Below, one piece after another: positions 6,055 to 12,782 of a stretch of 17,655 bases of DNA. Location: contig DASZPJ010000023.1 of the NCBI GenBank assembly GCA_035550295.1, positions 1 to 17,655 of the forward strand, given 5' to 3'. The position numbers were made by a program, and so were the translations under genes. The stretch is from DASZPJ01 sp035550295. Its GTDB lineage: Bacteria; Patescibacteriota; Saccharimonadia; Saccharimonadales; UBA4665. Position 1 is the stretch's first letter, and the number at the start of each line of letters is the position of its first letter. The notes beneath the pieces are model-generated. The model did no database searches. It had not been told where the DNA came from and saw only the letters and a list, made by a program, of their open reading frames with translations.

Positions 6055-7758
6055 ATGTTATTATTTTTTACCGCCTTTATCGCCGGACTCCTCACCGTCC
6101 TTGCGCCCTGCGTCTTACCGCTTTTGCCAATCATTATTGGCGGGTCAGTCACGGGCGACACAAAGGACAAGAAGCGCCCGGTGATCATCGCCGCTTCGCT
6201 GGCAATTTCGATTATCATCTTTACGCTGTTGCTGAAAGTCAGCACGGTGCTAATCAATATTCCGCCGCAATCCATCACTTACTTTTCGGGCGGAATCATC
6301 ATCGCGCTTGGTATTGTTACCTTATTCCCAGGACTTTATGCCCGGGTCATCGGCAGCCTGAAGATTGAAGCCGCCGCCCAAAAGGCGCTCGGCAAAGGCT
6401 TCAATACCAAAGGCGACATCGCCGGCCCGATCATCATTGGCGCGGCGCTTGGGCCGGTTTTTTCCAGCTGTAGTCCAGTTTATGCTTACATTTTGGCAAC
6501 CGTTTTGCCGGCCAACTTCGCGCAGGCCATGGCTTATATGGTGTCCTATGTTCTGGGCCTGGCCGTGGTGTTGTTGGGAATTGGCTATTATGGCCAGAGC
6601 TTTATTAGTCGAATTAAATTTGCGGCTAATCCTAAAGGTAAGTTCCAAAAGATCGTTGCCATCCTGTTCATAATAGTGGGCCTTGGCGTAGCCACTGGCT
6701 ACAGTGTCAAATTCCAAACCTACGTTTCAGAACACACACCATTCAACTTTGACAGCCTAAGCCGCCGACTATTGCCAAGCTCGCATCGCAAAACCGATAA
6801 CAGCAAGCTGTTCAATATCACGCAACCAGTAGCAGCCCCAGACTTTACCGGCATTACCGGCTGGGTCAATAGCAAGCCGCTGACTATGCAGCAACTGCGT
6901 GGCAAGGTCGTGCTGGTCGACTTTTGGACTTACACTTGTATCAACTGCATTCGCAACAACCCGCACCTCGAAGCCTGGTACCAGCGCTACAAAGATGAAG
7001 GATTTGTGATCGTAGGAGTCGAAGCGCCGGAGTTCTCGTACGAAAAAGTCTTAAGCAATGTCCAAAAAGCTGTCAAAGACCAACACATCACCTATCCGGT
7101 GGCGATCGACGCCAGTCTCGCGACCTGGAATGCTTACTCTAACCAATCCTGGCCAGCCGGTTATTTGATCGATGCCAGCGGCCAAATCCGTAATTTGCAC
7201 GAAGGCGAGGGCGGCTACAGCGAAGAAGAAAAAGCGATCCGCCAATTAATTACGGACAATGGACACGACCTGAGTAACGTCAAGCCGACCGAGCAAAGCG
7301 ACACCGTGCCGATCAGCCAAAACCAGACACCGGAAACGTATTTTGGATTTGACCGAGCCAGTGATTATGAGGGCTCACCAGCGCTGGCGGCCAAACCGAC
7401 CAATACTTTCAAGCTGCCCAGCCAGCTCGATAGCCACAGCTGGGCGCTAGGTGGCAAATGGCAGGTCGATGGAGACAAAATCACAGCTCGCGGCAATAGC
7501 ACATTGCGCTTCAAACTGTCGTCTAAAAATGTTTACGTGGTTGTCGGTTCGGACGCTCCAGCCAGTGTTGGCGTGACGCTGAACGGCAAACCAATTAGGT
7601 CGACCGCCGCCGGCAGCGACGTCAAAAACGGCCAGCTATTACTACACGGCCAACAGCTATACAACCTGATAAGTTTCCCGAAGTTTACTAGCGATCAAAC
7701 AGTCGAGTTGAGTGTGCCGGATGGCGTGATCCTCAACACCTTCACATTCGGCAGTTAA
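6055..7758 (+). CDS. DipZ-like CcdA-thioredoxin fusion (transmembrane thiol reductase)
   Basis: A 567-residue protein. Residues 1-215 form a six-helix CcdA/DsbD-type membrane domain, with the two conserved cysteines in LAPCVLPLLPIIIGGS (C19) and GPVFSSCSPVYAY (C139). Residues about 260-400 form an exported TlpA/AhpC-like thioredoxin fold with FWTYTCINCIRNNPHLEAW, active-site cysteines C295 and C298. The remaining ~150 residues start at TPETYFGF and look like the beta-sandwich tail typical of DipZ. The known family passes electrons from cytoplasmic thioredoxin across the membrane to exported thiol proteins. AAGGAG lies 5 bases before ATG. The glutaredoxin gene starts 17 bp downstream and may supply reductant. 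Possible clients include the six-cysteine YHYH protein; that is inference. Confidence 0.93.
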   Translation: MLLFFTAFIAGLLTVLAPCVLPLLPIIIGGSVTGDTKDKKRPVIIAASLAISIIIFTLLLKVSTVLINIPPQSITYFSGGIIIALGIVTLFPGLYARVIGSLKIEAAAQKALGKGFNTKGDIAGPIIIGAALGPVFSSCSPVYAYILATVLPANFAQAMAYMVSYVLGLAVVLLGIGYYGQSFISRIKFAANPKGKFQKIVAILFIIVGLGVATGYSVKFQTYVSEHTPFNFDSLSRRLLPSSHRKTDNSKLFNITQPVAAPDFTGITGWVNSKPLTMQQLRGKVVLVDFWTYTCINCIRNNPHLEAWYQRYKDEGFVIVGVEAPEFSYEKVLSNVQKAVKDQHITYPVAIDASLATWNAYSNQSWPAGYLIDASGQIRNLHEGEGGYSEEEKAIRQLITDNGHDLSNVKPTEQSDTVPISQNQTPETYFGFDRASDYEGSPALAAKPTNTFKLPSQLDSHSWALGGKWQVDGDKITARGNSTLRFKLSSKNVYVVVGSDAPASVGVTLNGKPIRSTAAGSDVKNGQLLLHGQQLYNLISFPKFTSDQTVELSVPDGVILNTFTFGS

Positions 7759-7775
7759 AAATAAGGAGATATAAA

Positions 7776-8024
7776 ATGACCATCACAATTTACTCAACCA
7801 CTATCTGCGCCGCTTGCCACAGCCTGACGCAGTGGCTCGACAAAATCGGCCAAAGCTATGAAAAGAAAATTACCGATGCCGACCCAGCTGTAATGATGGA
7901 GTTCATGAGCGTTAACGATGGCCACATTGGCGTGCCCTTCACGGTCATAAAAGACGACGCCGGCAATGAAACCAAGATCAGCGGCTTTGACCAACCGGCC
8001 TTCAAAAAAACGCTCGGTATTTAA
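7776..8024 (+). CDS. Glutaredoxin/NrdH-like redox protein
   Basis: An 82-residue thioredoxin-fold protein with a dithiol CAAC active site (C11, C14) after the first beta strand (TITIYSTTIC), the cis-proline in GVPF (P54) and a final GFDQPAF helix, the layout of small glutaredoxins, NrdH and mycoredoxins. The CAAC motif is not the classical CPYC, so the electron donor cannot be assigned. AAGGAGATATAAA immediately before ATG is a strong ribosome site. It follows the DipZ-like gene by 17 bp and is almost certainly co-transcribed, consistent with delivering electrons to, or working in parallel with, the membrane reductase. No ribonucleotide reductase gene is nearby, so an NrdH role is not supported by context. 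Confidence 0.88.
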   Translation: MTITIYSTTICAACHSLTQWLDKIGQSYEKKITDADPAVMMEFMSVNDGHIGVPFTVIKDDAGNETKISGFDQPAFKKTLGI

Positions 8025-8035
8025 CTTTTCCGACC

Positions 8036-8065
8036 TTTACAGCACCACATACTCGGCGCTATAGT
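8036..8065 (+). promoter_or_regulatory. Promoter of the receiver gene, -10 ends 7 bases before ATG
   Basis: TTTACA (8036-8041, 5/6), an 18-base spacer and TATAGT (8060-8065, 5/6). The ATG at 8073 begins 7 bases after the -10 and has no Shine-Dalgarno site, so the mRNA is predicted to be leaderless. Confidence 0.6.
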
Positions 8066-8072
8066 TAGGCTC

Positions 8073-8621
8073 ATGAACCCCACAGATCAAACAGACAAAA
8101 AAGAGCAAGACTATGGCTCCTGGGCCAAAATCGTCATCGTCGAAGATGACGCCGCGCTGGCCGATATTTACAAAACCCGCCTGGAAGTACTCGGCTACAT
8201 CTGTTTCGTCGCCCACCAAGGCATTGAAGCTCTAGAGCTTATTGAACGCGAACGCCCAAGCTTGGTGCTACTGGATATTATGATCCCGAAGGTCGCCGGC
8301 GACCAGATATTGAAGGTGCTGCGCAGCAGTGATTGGGGCAAAGACATTAAAGTCCTGGTAATCAGTAACCTCAACGAATCTGATGCCCCGGCTGGCATCC
8401 GCGAGCAGGGAATTGAAGGCTACGCCGTCAAGGCCAACCTTAGTAACGACCAGCTCGACAAGATGGTTGACCGCATCCTGAAGCCCTCCGACCAAAATGA
8501 AGACGTTTCGCTGGAGACCGACCCCAGCGCCGTTACAAGTTCGCCGGGCGTTCCTACCCAAGCTGCCGACATTCCCGTCCAGCCAGCACCGGCCGAGCCA
8601 ACGGATCCAAACCAAGCCTAA
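8073..8621 (+). CDS. Stand-alone receiver (CheY-like) protein with Pro-rich tail
   Basis: A 182-residue protein. Residues 19-137 form a complete receiver: acidic residues E24-D25-D26 in IVIVEDD, phosphoacceptor D68 in LVLLDIMIP, switch S98 in VLVISN and K120 in YAVKANLS. No DNA-binding domain follows; the last ~40 residues are Pro/Ala/Asp-rich and probably disordered. It could act by protein contact or as a phosphate sink in a relay whose kinase lies elsewhere. Unlike the OmpR-type regulator at 1774-2535, all key residues are intact. It has its own predicted leaderless promoter and is probably not part of the redox operon 49 bp upstream. Its TAA overlaps the stop of the convergent cupredoxin-like gene. 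Confidence 0.9.
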   Translation: MNPTDQTDKKEQDYGSWAKIVIVEDDAALADIYKTRLEVLGYICFVAHQGIEALELIERERPSLVLLDIMIPKVAGDQILKVLRSSDWGKDIKVLVISNLNESDAPAGIREQGIEGYAVKANLSNDQLDKMVDRILKPSDQNEDVSLETDPSAVTSSPGVPTQAADIPVQPAPAEPTDPNQA

Positions 8622-9025
8622 TTTGTCACTGTAAAACTGCCGTTCACGACGTAGTCCTGCAGATGGTCGTGAAAATAGTAGTTGCCGGTTTTTGTAAGCA
8701 CTACGCTTAGGCTTTGGCCTTGGGTTAGCAATCTTTCGGTCACACCATTATAGGAAACGTGATGATCTGGTTTGCCAAAAGACATCAGCCGGCTGACGGC
8801 GTCCTCATTAGTAATCACTAGACGGTCACAGCGTTTAGCAGTGGTGTGTTTAGGTACCACTTTGTTATTTACGACGAGTACTTTATGGTTTTGGCCAATC
8901 TGGCTACAGGCTGTGGCAGCTTGATGTTCATCGTTCGATAAAAATCCATTTGCCAATTGGTAGATGCCAAAACAGGCAACGACAACTATTACTGCCAAGC
9001 CAGCACCTAACCATAAACGCTTCAT
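8618..9025 (-). CDS. Membrane-anchored cupredoxin-like protein
   Basis: A 135-residue protein with an N-terminal transmembrane/signal segment (about 5-27) and a small beta-sandwich of the cupredoxin fold: KRCDRLVITNEDAVSRLMSF, HHVSYNG, LTKTGNYYFHDH and a last strand NGSFTVTN. In blue-copper proteins the final loop has Cys-x-His-x-Met; here it reads FHDHLQDYVVNG, with His but no Cys or Met, as in many CPR cupredoxin-like proteins. Copper binding is therefore uncertain and a type-1 blue site is unlikely. Two exported cysteines (ATACSQ, AKRCDR) could pair. Located 14 bp after upp, but TATACT lies exactly 6 bases before ATG with no Shine-Dalgarno, so it may also have its own leaderless transcript. 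Confidence 0.75.
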   Translation of the reverse strand: MKRLWLGAGLAVIVVVACFGIYQLANGFLSNDEHQAATACSQIGQNHKVLVVNNKVVPKHTTAKRCDRLVITNEDAVSRLMSFGKPDHHVSYNGVTERLLTQGQSLSVVLTKTGNYYFHDHLQDYVVNGSFTVTN

Positions 9026-9031
9026 TCTACT

Positions 9032-9037
9032 AGTATA
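9032..9037 (-). promoter_or_regulatory. -10 box of the cupredoxin-like gene, 6 bases before ATG
   Basis: TATACT (5/6) on the minus strand starts just after the upp stop codon and ends 6 bases before ATG 9025. No clear -35 is seen. Confidence 0.4.
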
Positions 9038-9039
9038 AC

Positions 9040-9684
9040 TTATAACTTCGGGCCAAACAGCAAATCGCCGGCGTCGCCTAGGCCCGGTACAATGTAAAAA
9101 TTTTCGTCGAGTTTATCATCGACTACACAAACCACAATTTCGGCTTCCGGAAAATGTTCAGCCACATAATCTATGCCTGGTTGAACGGCAATCACGGCTG
9201 TGAAGATAATCTGCTTTGGCTGTCCATGGGTTTTGACCAACTGCTTGGTAGCCGCGACCAGACTGTGGCCGGTAGCTAGCATGGTATCCGCCATAATCAA
9301 AACCTTGTCGGTCAAATCCGGCCCAGCCTCGTAGCCCAGCTCTACGCTAACGTCATCCTTGGCTTCATGTCGCGCCGCACCCACAAAAGCCAAATCTGCA
9401 TTCGGAAAAACCTGCTGCAACCCACGCTGCACCGGCAAACCGGCCCGCAACACCGTACCAATCACAATCCCACCTGCCGGCAAAGGCGTACTGGCCGAAC
9501 CGAGCGGAGTTTTCGTCCGGGGATCTTTATAAGCAAGTTGTTGGCTCAATTCATATCCAAGCAAACTTCCCAGCATTTCTAAGTTGCGGGCAAAGCGCAG
9601 CCGATCTTGCTGTAAATCAACATCCCGCAGCTCCCGTAAAAAAGAATGGATAATCGTCGACTTATCACTTAGCACCTGAACCAT
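9040..9684 (-). CDS. upp: Uracil phosphoribosyltransferase
   Basis: A 214-residue type I phosphoribosyltransferase that converts uracil and PRPP to UMP. Diagnostic motifs are VLRAGLP (78-84), the PRPP loop MADTMLATGHS (131-141) and the uracil-binding YIVPGLGDAGD (197-207), in the family's normal order and length. The usual PRPP loop is closer to DPMLATGGS, so T134 and H140 are substitutions worth noting, though the catalytic frame is intact. Uracil salvage suits a host-dependent bacterium with few biosynthetic pathways; that link is inference. TAGAAT, preceded by TGC, ends 6 bases before ATG and there is no Shine-Dalgarno site. The cupredoxin-like gene follows 14 bp downstream. Confidence 0.95.
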   Translation of the reverse strand: MVQVLSDKSTIIHSFLRELRDVDLQQDRLRFARNLEMLGSLLGYELSQQLAYKDPRTKTPLGSASTPLPAGGIVIGTVLRAGLPVQRGLQQVFPNADLAFVGAARHEAKDDVSVELGYEAGPDLTDKVLIMADTMLATGHSLVAATKQLVKTHGQPKQIIFTAVIAVQPGIDYVAEHFPEAEIVVCVVDDKLDENFYIVPGLGDAGDLLFGPKL

Positions 9685-9690
9685 GAGTTA

Positions 9691-9696
9691 ATTCTA
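9691..9696 (-). promoter_or_regulatory. Extended -10 box of upp, 6 bases before ATG
   Basis: TGC-TAGAAT on the minus strand (5/6 plus the TG extension) is followed by 6 bases and the ATG at 9684. Confidence 0.45.
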
Positions 9697-9840
9697 GCAA
9701 ACTAATGCAGGCTTAAGATCATCTACACTGACGGCTGCGAGTTTCGCAGGCATCCTTATTTCTCGGCCAAGCGCCTTCAGCACAACTTTTCGTGACGTCG
9801 GTTTGCTATTTATGGCGCTGGCTTTGGCCGTCTGAATGCG

Positions 9841-11166
9841 TTAGTCTTTGGTTGTCGACAGAGAGTATACGTTCTGGGTTACCAACGAGTAGGCCTGTGC
9901 TTCAACCTTATCAACAGTTAGCGCTTCACTATCTACCAAGTCGCGAAGCAGTTGGTACATGTACAGAATCGTGACGTTTTTGCCGTGAACTTCAGACAAC
10001 AATTCCCGTAGCTGCGGAGCACTACTAGGGCCATGTTCGCCTAGCAGGGACTTTATCTGGCTTGCTAGTAAAACAGGGTCGGTTTTATTGGCAAGCGGCG
10101 AAGAACGCCGTGCTTTCTCAACCAGCGCCATAAATTCGTCAGGATTAGCAATAATCTCTCTAGATCTTTGGGAAAAGTACTCAACATGATCAGGCTCAGT
10201 AATTGTTTCTATGCCTTCCACCAGCTCTATTATTGGCTGCTTGGCTGCATCGACAAATTGAACATTTGACTGCTTACCGTTGGCTAGGCCATTGTTGTCA
10301 ATTCGTCTTAGACCAGGGTATTGATTCCTGCTATATAAGGCGCGGGCTAATCTCGCTCGCAGGAGGAGTGCGTCGATACTTCCGTCGCTTAGAGTTGCAT
10401 CGTCTAAAAGCTGCTCTACAGTAATTATCTGACCAACTGTGTAGCCGGCAACGGCTTTGTAGAGTGCTTGTGTTTCGGCGCTGGTATCTTCAAGTGGCAT
10501 GAACTGGCTGTTATAAGTATTATCAACCACCTCTATCAGCGGATTGTATTTTACGCGGTTGGTATTTTTCTGAAGAATGCCATAGCCGGTTAACATGTTT
10601 ATCTGCGCACTAACCATGGCATGTCCGTTGGGAGTAGTATCTCGTCCGGTGGCGTGACCTATTTCCTTCAAAGTTGGTGCATCGCTGCCCGTCATGAGAG
10701 CCAAGTAAATATCGTGACGAATCTTTGGCGATCTAATGTCACTAGCACTGCCGCTTTTCCCGTAGGCTTGCTGTACAGAAATATCTCCCCAGCGGAGACT
10801 CCAGTCACTAATAAAACCAGACACGGCTAGCTTAATATCCAGGTTTTCTTGCGCCGCTTGCCAAGCGTCCACCAGCCGTCCATCAAATTCCTCAAGCTCG
10901 CTCTTAACCACTGCGCCAACTGGCTCTAAGCTAACCTCACAGAATTGCGAAACGCTCTTTTTCTTAATTTCCCAAGCCCGATTTTCGCCTTGTCGACTGT
11001 TCATTTCATAAGTCATGGTAGCTGGGCTATAGGCTTGAGCAGGGTGGGTGAGGAAGATGGAACTTATAAGGTTTTTTACCTCGTGGTTCGCAGCGCCATC
11101 AATATAAGCAAAGACTGCGTCTTGTGGACTGCAGGTCTCGGGTGAGCCAGATTCAGGGGTGGACAT
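9841..11166 (-). CDS. Unrecognised protein with several winged-helix-like segments
   Basis: I do not recognise this 441-residue protein as a named family. Start ATG 11166 is chosen because a TTGATC-N17-TATTAT promoter ends 6 bases before it; the frame remains open upstream but that part is basic, low in complexity and overlaps the neighbouring gene. Three or four segments have the helix-helix-helix-strand rhythm of winged helices: about 15-90 (AVFAYIDGAANHEVKNLI ... SLEPVGAVV), 147-215 (IRHDIYLALM, TLKEIGHATG, AQINMLTGYGIL, VKYNPLIEVV), possibly 232-285, and 364-432 (ASQIKSLLGEHG, APQLRELLSEV, LYMYQLLRDLVDSEAL). No transmembrane segment or enzyme motif is seen. A DNA-binding role is a structural guess. 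A single gene, with DUF1905/YdeI upstream and upp downstream. Confidence 0.7.
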   Translation of the reverse strand: MSTPESGSPETCSPQDAVFAYIDGAANHEVKNLISSIFLTHPAQAYSPATMTYEMNSRQGENRAWEIKKKSVSQFCEVSLEPVGAVVKSELEEFDGRLVDAWQAAQENLDIKLAVSGFISDWSLRWGDISVQQAYGKSGSASDIRSPKIRHDIYLALMTGSDAPTLKEIGHATGRDTTPNGHAMVSAQINMLTGYGILQKNTNRVKYNPLIEVVDNTYNSQFMPLEDTSAETQALYKAVAGYTVGQIITVEQLLDDATLSDGSIDALLLRARLARALYSRNQYPGLRRIDNNGLANGKQSNVQFVDAAKQPIIELVEGIETITEPDHVEYFSQRSREIIANPDEFMALVEKARRSSPLANKTDPVLLASQIKSLLGEHGPSSAPQLRELLSEVHGKNVTILYMYQLLRDLVDSEALTVDKVEAQAYSLVTQNVYSLSTTKD

Positions 11167-11172
11167 CTGTAT

Positions 11173-11201
11173 ATAATAACATATAAAGCAGTATAGATCA
11201 A
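11173..11201 (-). promoter_or_regulatory. Promoter of the multi-winged-helix gene
   Basis: On the minus strand TTGATC (11201-11196, 4/6), a 17-base spacer ending in TGT, and TATTAT (11178-11173, 5/6), with ATG 6 bases later. It lies just downstream of the DUF1905/YdeI stop codon. Confidence 0.6.
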
Positions 11202-11222
11202 ATAAAGTGTACGTGAGATACG

Positions 11223-11813
11223 TCAGCTTTTGCTGCGTTGGCCGTAGGCTAAGCCTGGTTCTCGCGTTGGGTCGAGTAGGACGCCGTTTTTGGAGACGTC
11301 GGGTTCGGTGCAGAGGTTGCGGTTCCAGCAGCAAGGCCGGCGCCAGGTGCTTTCCATTTTGGAAATGCCGACTTTGATGCGCCGCTCAAAAGTTTCGTTA
11401 TTGCTGGTAGCGCGCGCCCAGCGGATCCACTCCCAGCGGGCCATTGGTGTGATGTCGTTCCAGCGCGCACTAGCTTTGGTGCTGCCGGCCAAAGCCTTCT
11501 TCCAAATGGCTGGCACTTCCGGCTCTGGCCATTCTTTGGTAGGCGTAACTTCCACAGAAACGGTGTCGCCGGCTGTGACACTGGCGGCTTTTTGCAAATC
11601 AGAACTCACCCTGAAGTAATGGCCAAGGTCGCCAGTCGGTTCGAGCGGTGTTTTCAGATCAACACCGTTAAAGGTGCCTTCCACCATGACCTGGCCGCGC
11701 GACGGTAACTGTTTGCTAGCCTCATCTGGCAATCGCAAAATCACTGCCGAACCAATCTTAAAAAGCTTGGTTTTAAAACTAATATTCGCTGAGGTCGCTT
11801 GCTTCACAGGCAT
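11223..11813 (-). CDS. DUF1905 plus YdeI/OmpD-associated domain protein
   Basis: A 196-residue two-domain protein. Residues about 10-95 match DUF1905: a KIGSAVILRLPDEA strand, GQVMVEGTFNGVDLKTPLEPTG, and DTVSVEVTPTKEWPEPEVP. Residues about 100-172 match the YdeI/OmpD-associated domain: W-K-K-A...ARWNDITPMARWEWIRWARATSN with ETFERRIKV, where the basic RRI after a helix is typical. Members are sometimes annotated as bacteriocin protection, but the biochemical role is not known. The last ~25 residues (RRPCCWNRNLCTEP) add three cysteines and look like an extension. TGC-TATCAT lies 6 bases before ATG; AGGAG is only 1 base from ATG and too close to act as a ribosome site. Divergent from the tRNA gene. 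Confidence 0.85.
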   Translation of the reverse strand: MPVKQATSANISFKTKLFKIGSAVILRLPDEASKQLPSRGQVMVEGTFNGVDLKTPLEPTGDLGHYFRVSSDLQKAASVTAGDTVSVEVTPTKEWPEPEVPAIWKKALAGSTKASARWNDITPMARWEWIRWARATSNNETFERRIKVGISKMESTWRRPCCWNRNLCTEPDVSKNGVLLDPTREPGLAYGQRSKS

Positions 11814-11819
11814 ACTCCT

Positions 11820-11825
11820 ATGATA
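11820..11825 (-). promoter_or_regulatory. Extended -10 box of the DUF1905/YdeI gene, 6 bases before ATG
   Basis: TGC-TATCAT on the minus strand (5/6 plus TG extension), 6 bases before ATG 11813. No strong -35. Confidence 0.45.
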
Positions 11826-11850
11826 GCAAAATCGAGGAAATTACCAGGGG

Positions 11851-11879
11851 TTCGAACTGCCAGGCATTTAAGGTATAAT
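11851..11879 (+). promoter_or_regulatory. tRNA-Gln promoter
   Basis: TTCGAA (11851-11856, weak -35), a 17-base spacer and a perfect TATAAT (11874-11879); the mature tRNA begins 11 bases later. Confidence 0.65.
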
Positions 11880-11890
11880 AAATCGATTAT

Positions 11891-11964
11891 TGGGGATTGG
11901 CCAAGCGGTAAGGCAACGGGTTCTGGTCCCGTGATCGGGGGTTCGAATCCCTCATCCCCAGCCA
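11891..11964 (+). tRNA. tRNA-Gln (anticodon CTG)
   Basis: A 74-base cloverleaf with CCA encoded. The acceptor stem TGGGGAT pairs with ATCCCCA, followed by discriminator G and CCA. The D arm contains CCAAGCGGTAAGGC. The anticodon stem ACGGG/CCCGT holds the loop TTCTGGT with anticodon CTG at 11923-11925, reading the Gln codon CAG. The T arm has GGTTCGAATCC. The opening TGGGG with its weak first U-A pair is typical of bacterial tRNA-Gln. Confidence 0.97.
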
Positions 11965-12000
11965 TACAGAAAGCACCGACATTTGTTGGTGCTTTCTGTA
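11965..12000 (+). terminator. Hairpin terminator after tRNA-Gln
   Basis: Perfect 13-bp stem TACAGAAAGCACC (11965-11977) with GGTGCTTTCTGTA (11988-12000) and a 10-base loop, starting directly after the CCA. The T-rich tract is partly within the right arm and then TTGTT, so the terminator is plausible but not textbook. Confidence 0.65.
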
Positions 12001-12144
12001 TTGTTGAGATGCGGGCTACTGAACTCCATGCCAAGGGCATTAGGGTTCGGTGTAGCGAGGACGCGCGCAGGAATTTATTCCGAGCAAGCCACAGCGGAAA
12101 AGGCCAAGGCCGATATCCCTCTGTCATAAAACCTTTGCAACTTA
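12001..12144. other. Intergenic stretch with no gene seen
   Basis: Between the tRNA terminator and the sigma-factor promoter no credible coding frame or RNA fold was recognised. A small GGAAT-TT-ATTCC palindrome lies near 12070-12081. Confidence 0.4.
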
Positions 12145-12172
12145 ATGACTATTCATGCGTTGTAGTTATAAT
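12145..12172 (+). promoter_or_regulatory. Sigma-factor gene promoter
   Basis: ATGACT (12145-12150, 4/6), a 16-base spacer and a perfect TATAAT (12167-12172). ATG 12182 begins 9 bases after the -10, so the 5' leader should be 0-3 bases. The in-frame ATG at 12155 lies inside the promoter and is excluded. Confidence 0.65.
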
Positions 12173-12181
12173 GAGTCGCAC

Positions 12182-12763
12182 ATGAGTTTAGAAGAAGAAC
12201 AAAAATTAGTCGAGAGGGCAAAGGCAGATCCGCAAGAGTTTGGGGTGGTTTTTGATCTGTATTATCCAAAGATTGTTAGCTATGTCGTGCACCGAGTGGG
12301 CGACGCGGCGGCCGGGCAAGACATCACATCTATAGTTTTCTTTAAGGCCTGGCACGGGCTGGATAAGTTTGAGTGGCGCGGTTTGCCTTTTTCGGCCTGG
12401 CTGTACCGGATTGCCAGCAACGAAGTGAACTCCTACTTTCGACAGAAAAAATACCAACCGACTTCGCTTGATGCGCTGTTCGAAGAAACCGGCTTTGAAT
12501 TGCCGGACGAACATGATGTGGCCAGTGATAGAATCGCTTTCGAAGACGCGCTGGCCCGGCACGAAGATTTTGTTTTGGTTCAGGCGCTGGTTTTGGAACT
12601 ACCACTCAAATACCAAGAAGTTATAGCGCTAAGATTTTTCGAAAAGCAGCCCGTTAAAGACATTGCCGCGATTACCGGCAAAAATATTAACACCGTCAAA
12701 TCACTGCTGGCCCGTGGTACCGCAAAGCTACAACGCAACTTTAATAAGCAGCGAGCGTTATAA
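12182..12763 (+). CDS. ECF-like sigma-70 family sigma factor
   Basis: A 193-residue sigma factor with only regions 2 and 4. Region 2 spans about 18-92: FDLYYPKIVSYVVHRVGD, then the core-binding and -10-recognising part DITSIVFFKAWHGLDKF...FSAWLYRIASNEVNSYFRQKK. A charged linker follows (about 93-128), and region 4 (about 134-188) has LELPLKYQEVIALRFFEKQPVKDIAAITGKNINTVKSLLARG, a helix-turn-helix for the -35. The ATG at 12182 was chosen because the earlier in-frame ATG at 12155 falls within the promoter. There is no Shine-Dalgarno. The next gene, 19 bp downstream, encodes a single-pass membrane protein in the position expected for an anti-sigma partner. Confidence 0.93.
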   Translation: MSLEEEQKLVERAKADPQEFGVVFDLYYPKIVSYVVHRVGDAAAGQDITSIVFFKAWHGLDKFEWRGLPFSAWLYRIASNEVNSYFRQKKYQPTSLDALFEETGFELPDEHDVASDRIAFEDALARHEDFVLVQALVLELPLKYQEVIALRFFEKQPVKDIAAITGKNINTVKSLLARGTAKLQRNFNKQRAL

Positions 12764-12782
12764 AGTTATGGAGAAAAGAAGC

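Noticed and set aside
9697..9840. In-frame extension of about 46 codons after the stop of the multi-winged-helix gene
   Set aside because: The frame stays open after TAA until TAG near the upp -10, but that length is expected by chance and there is no ribosome site or recognisable sequence. Read-through is not supported.
11167..11334. N-terminal extension of the multi-winged-helix protein by 56 codons
   Set aside because: It overlaps the DUF1905/YdeI gene in another frame, is basic and Arg/Pro-rich like a shadow frame, and contains the gene's own promoter.
11804..12127. Minus-strand reading frame across the tRNA (…GDEGFEPPITGPEPVALPLG…)
   Set aside because: It is the antisense translation of tRNA-Gln and its terminator, a well-known false protein in databases. 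The plus-strand frame 11799-12185 is rejected for the same reason.
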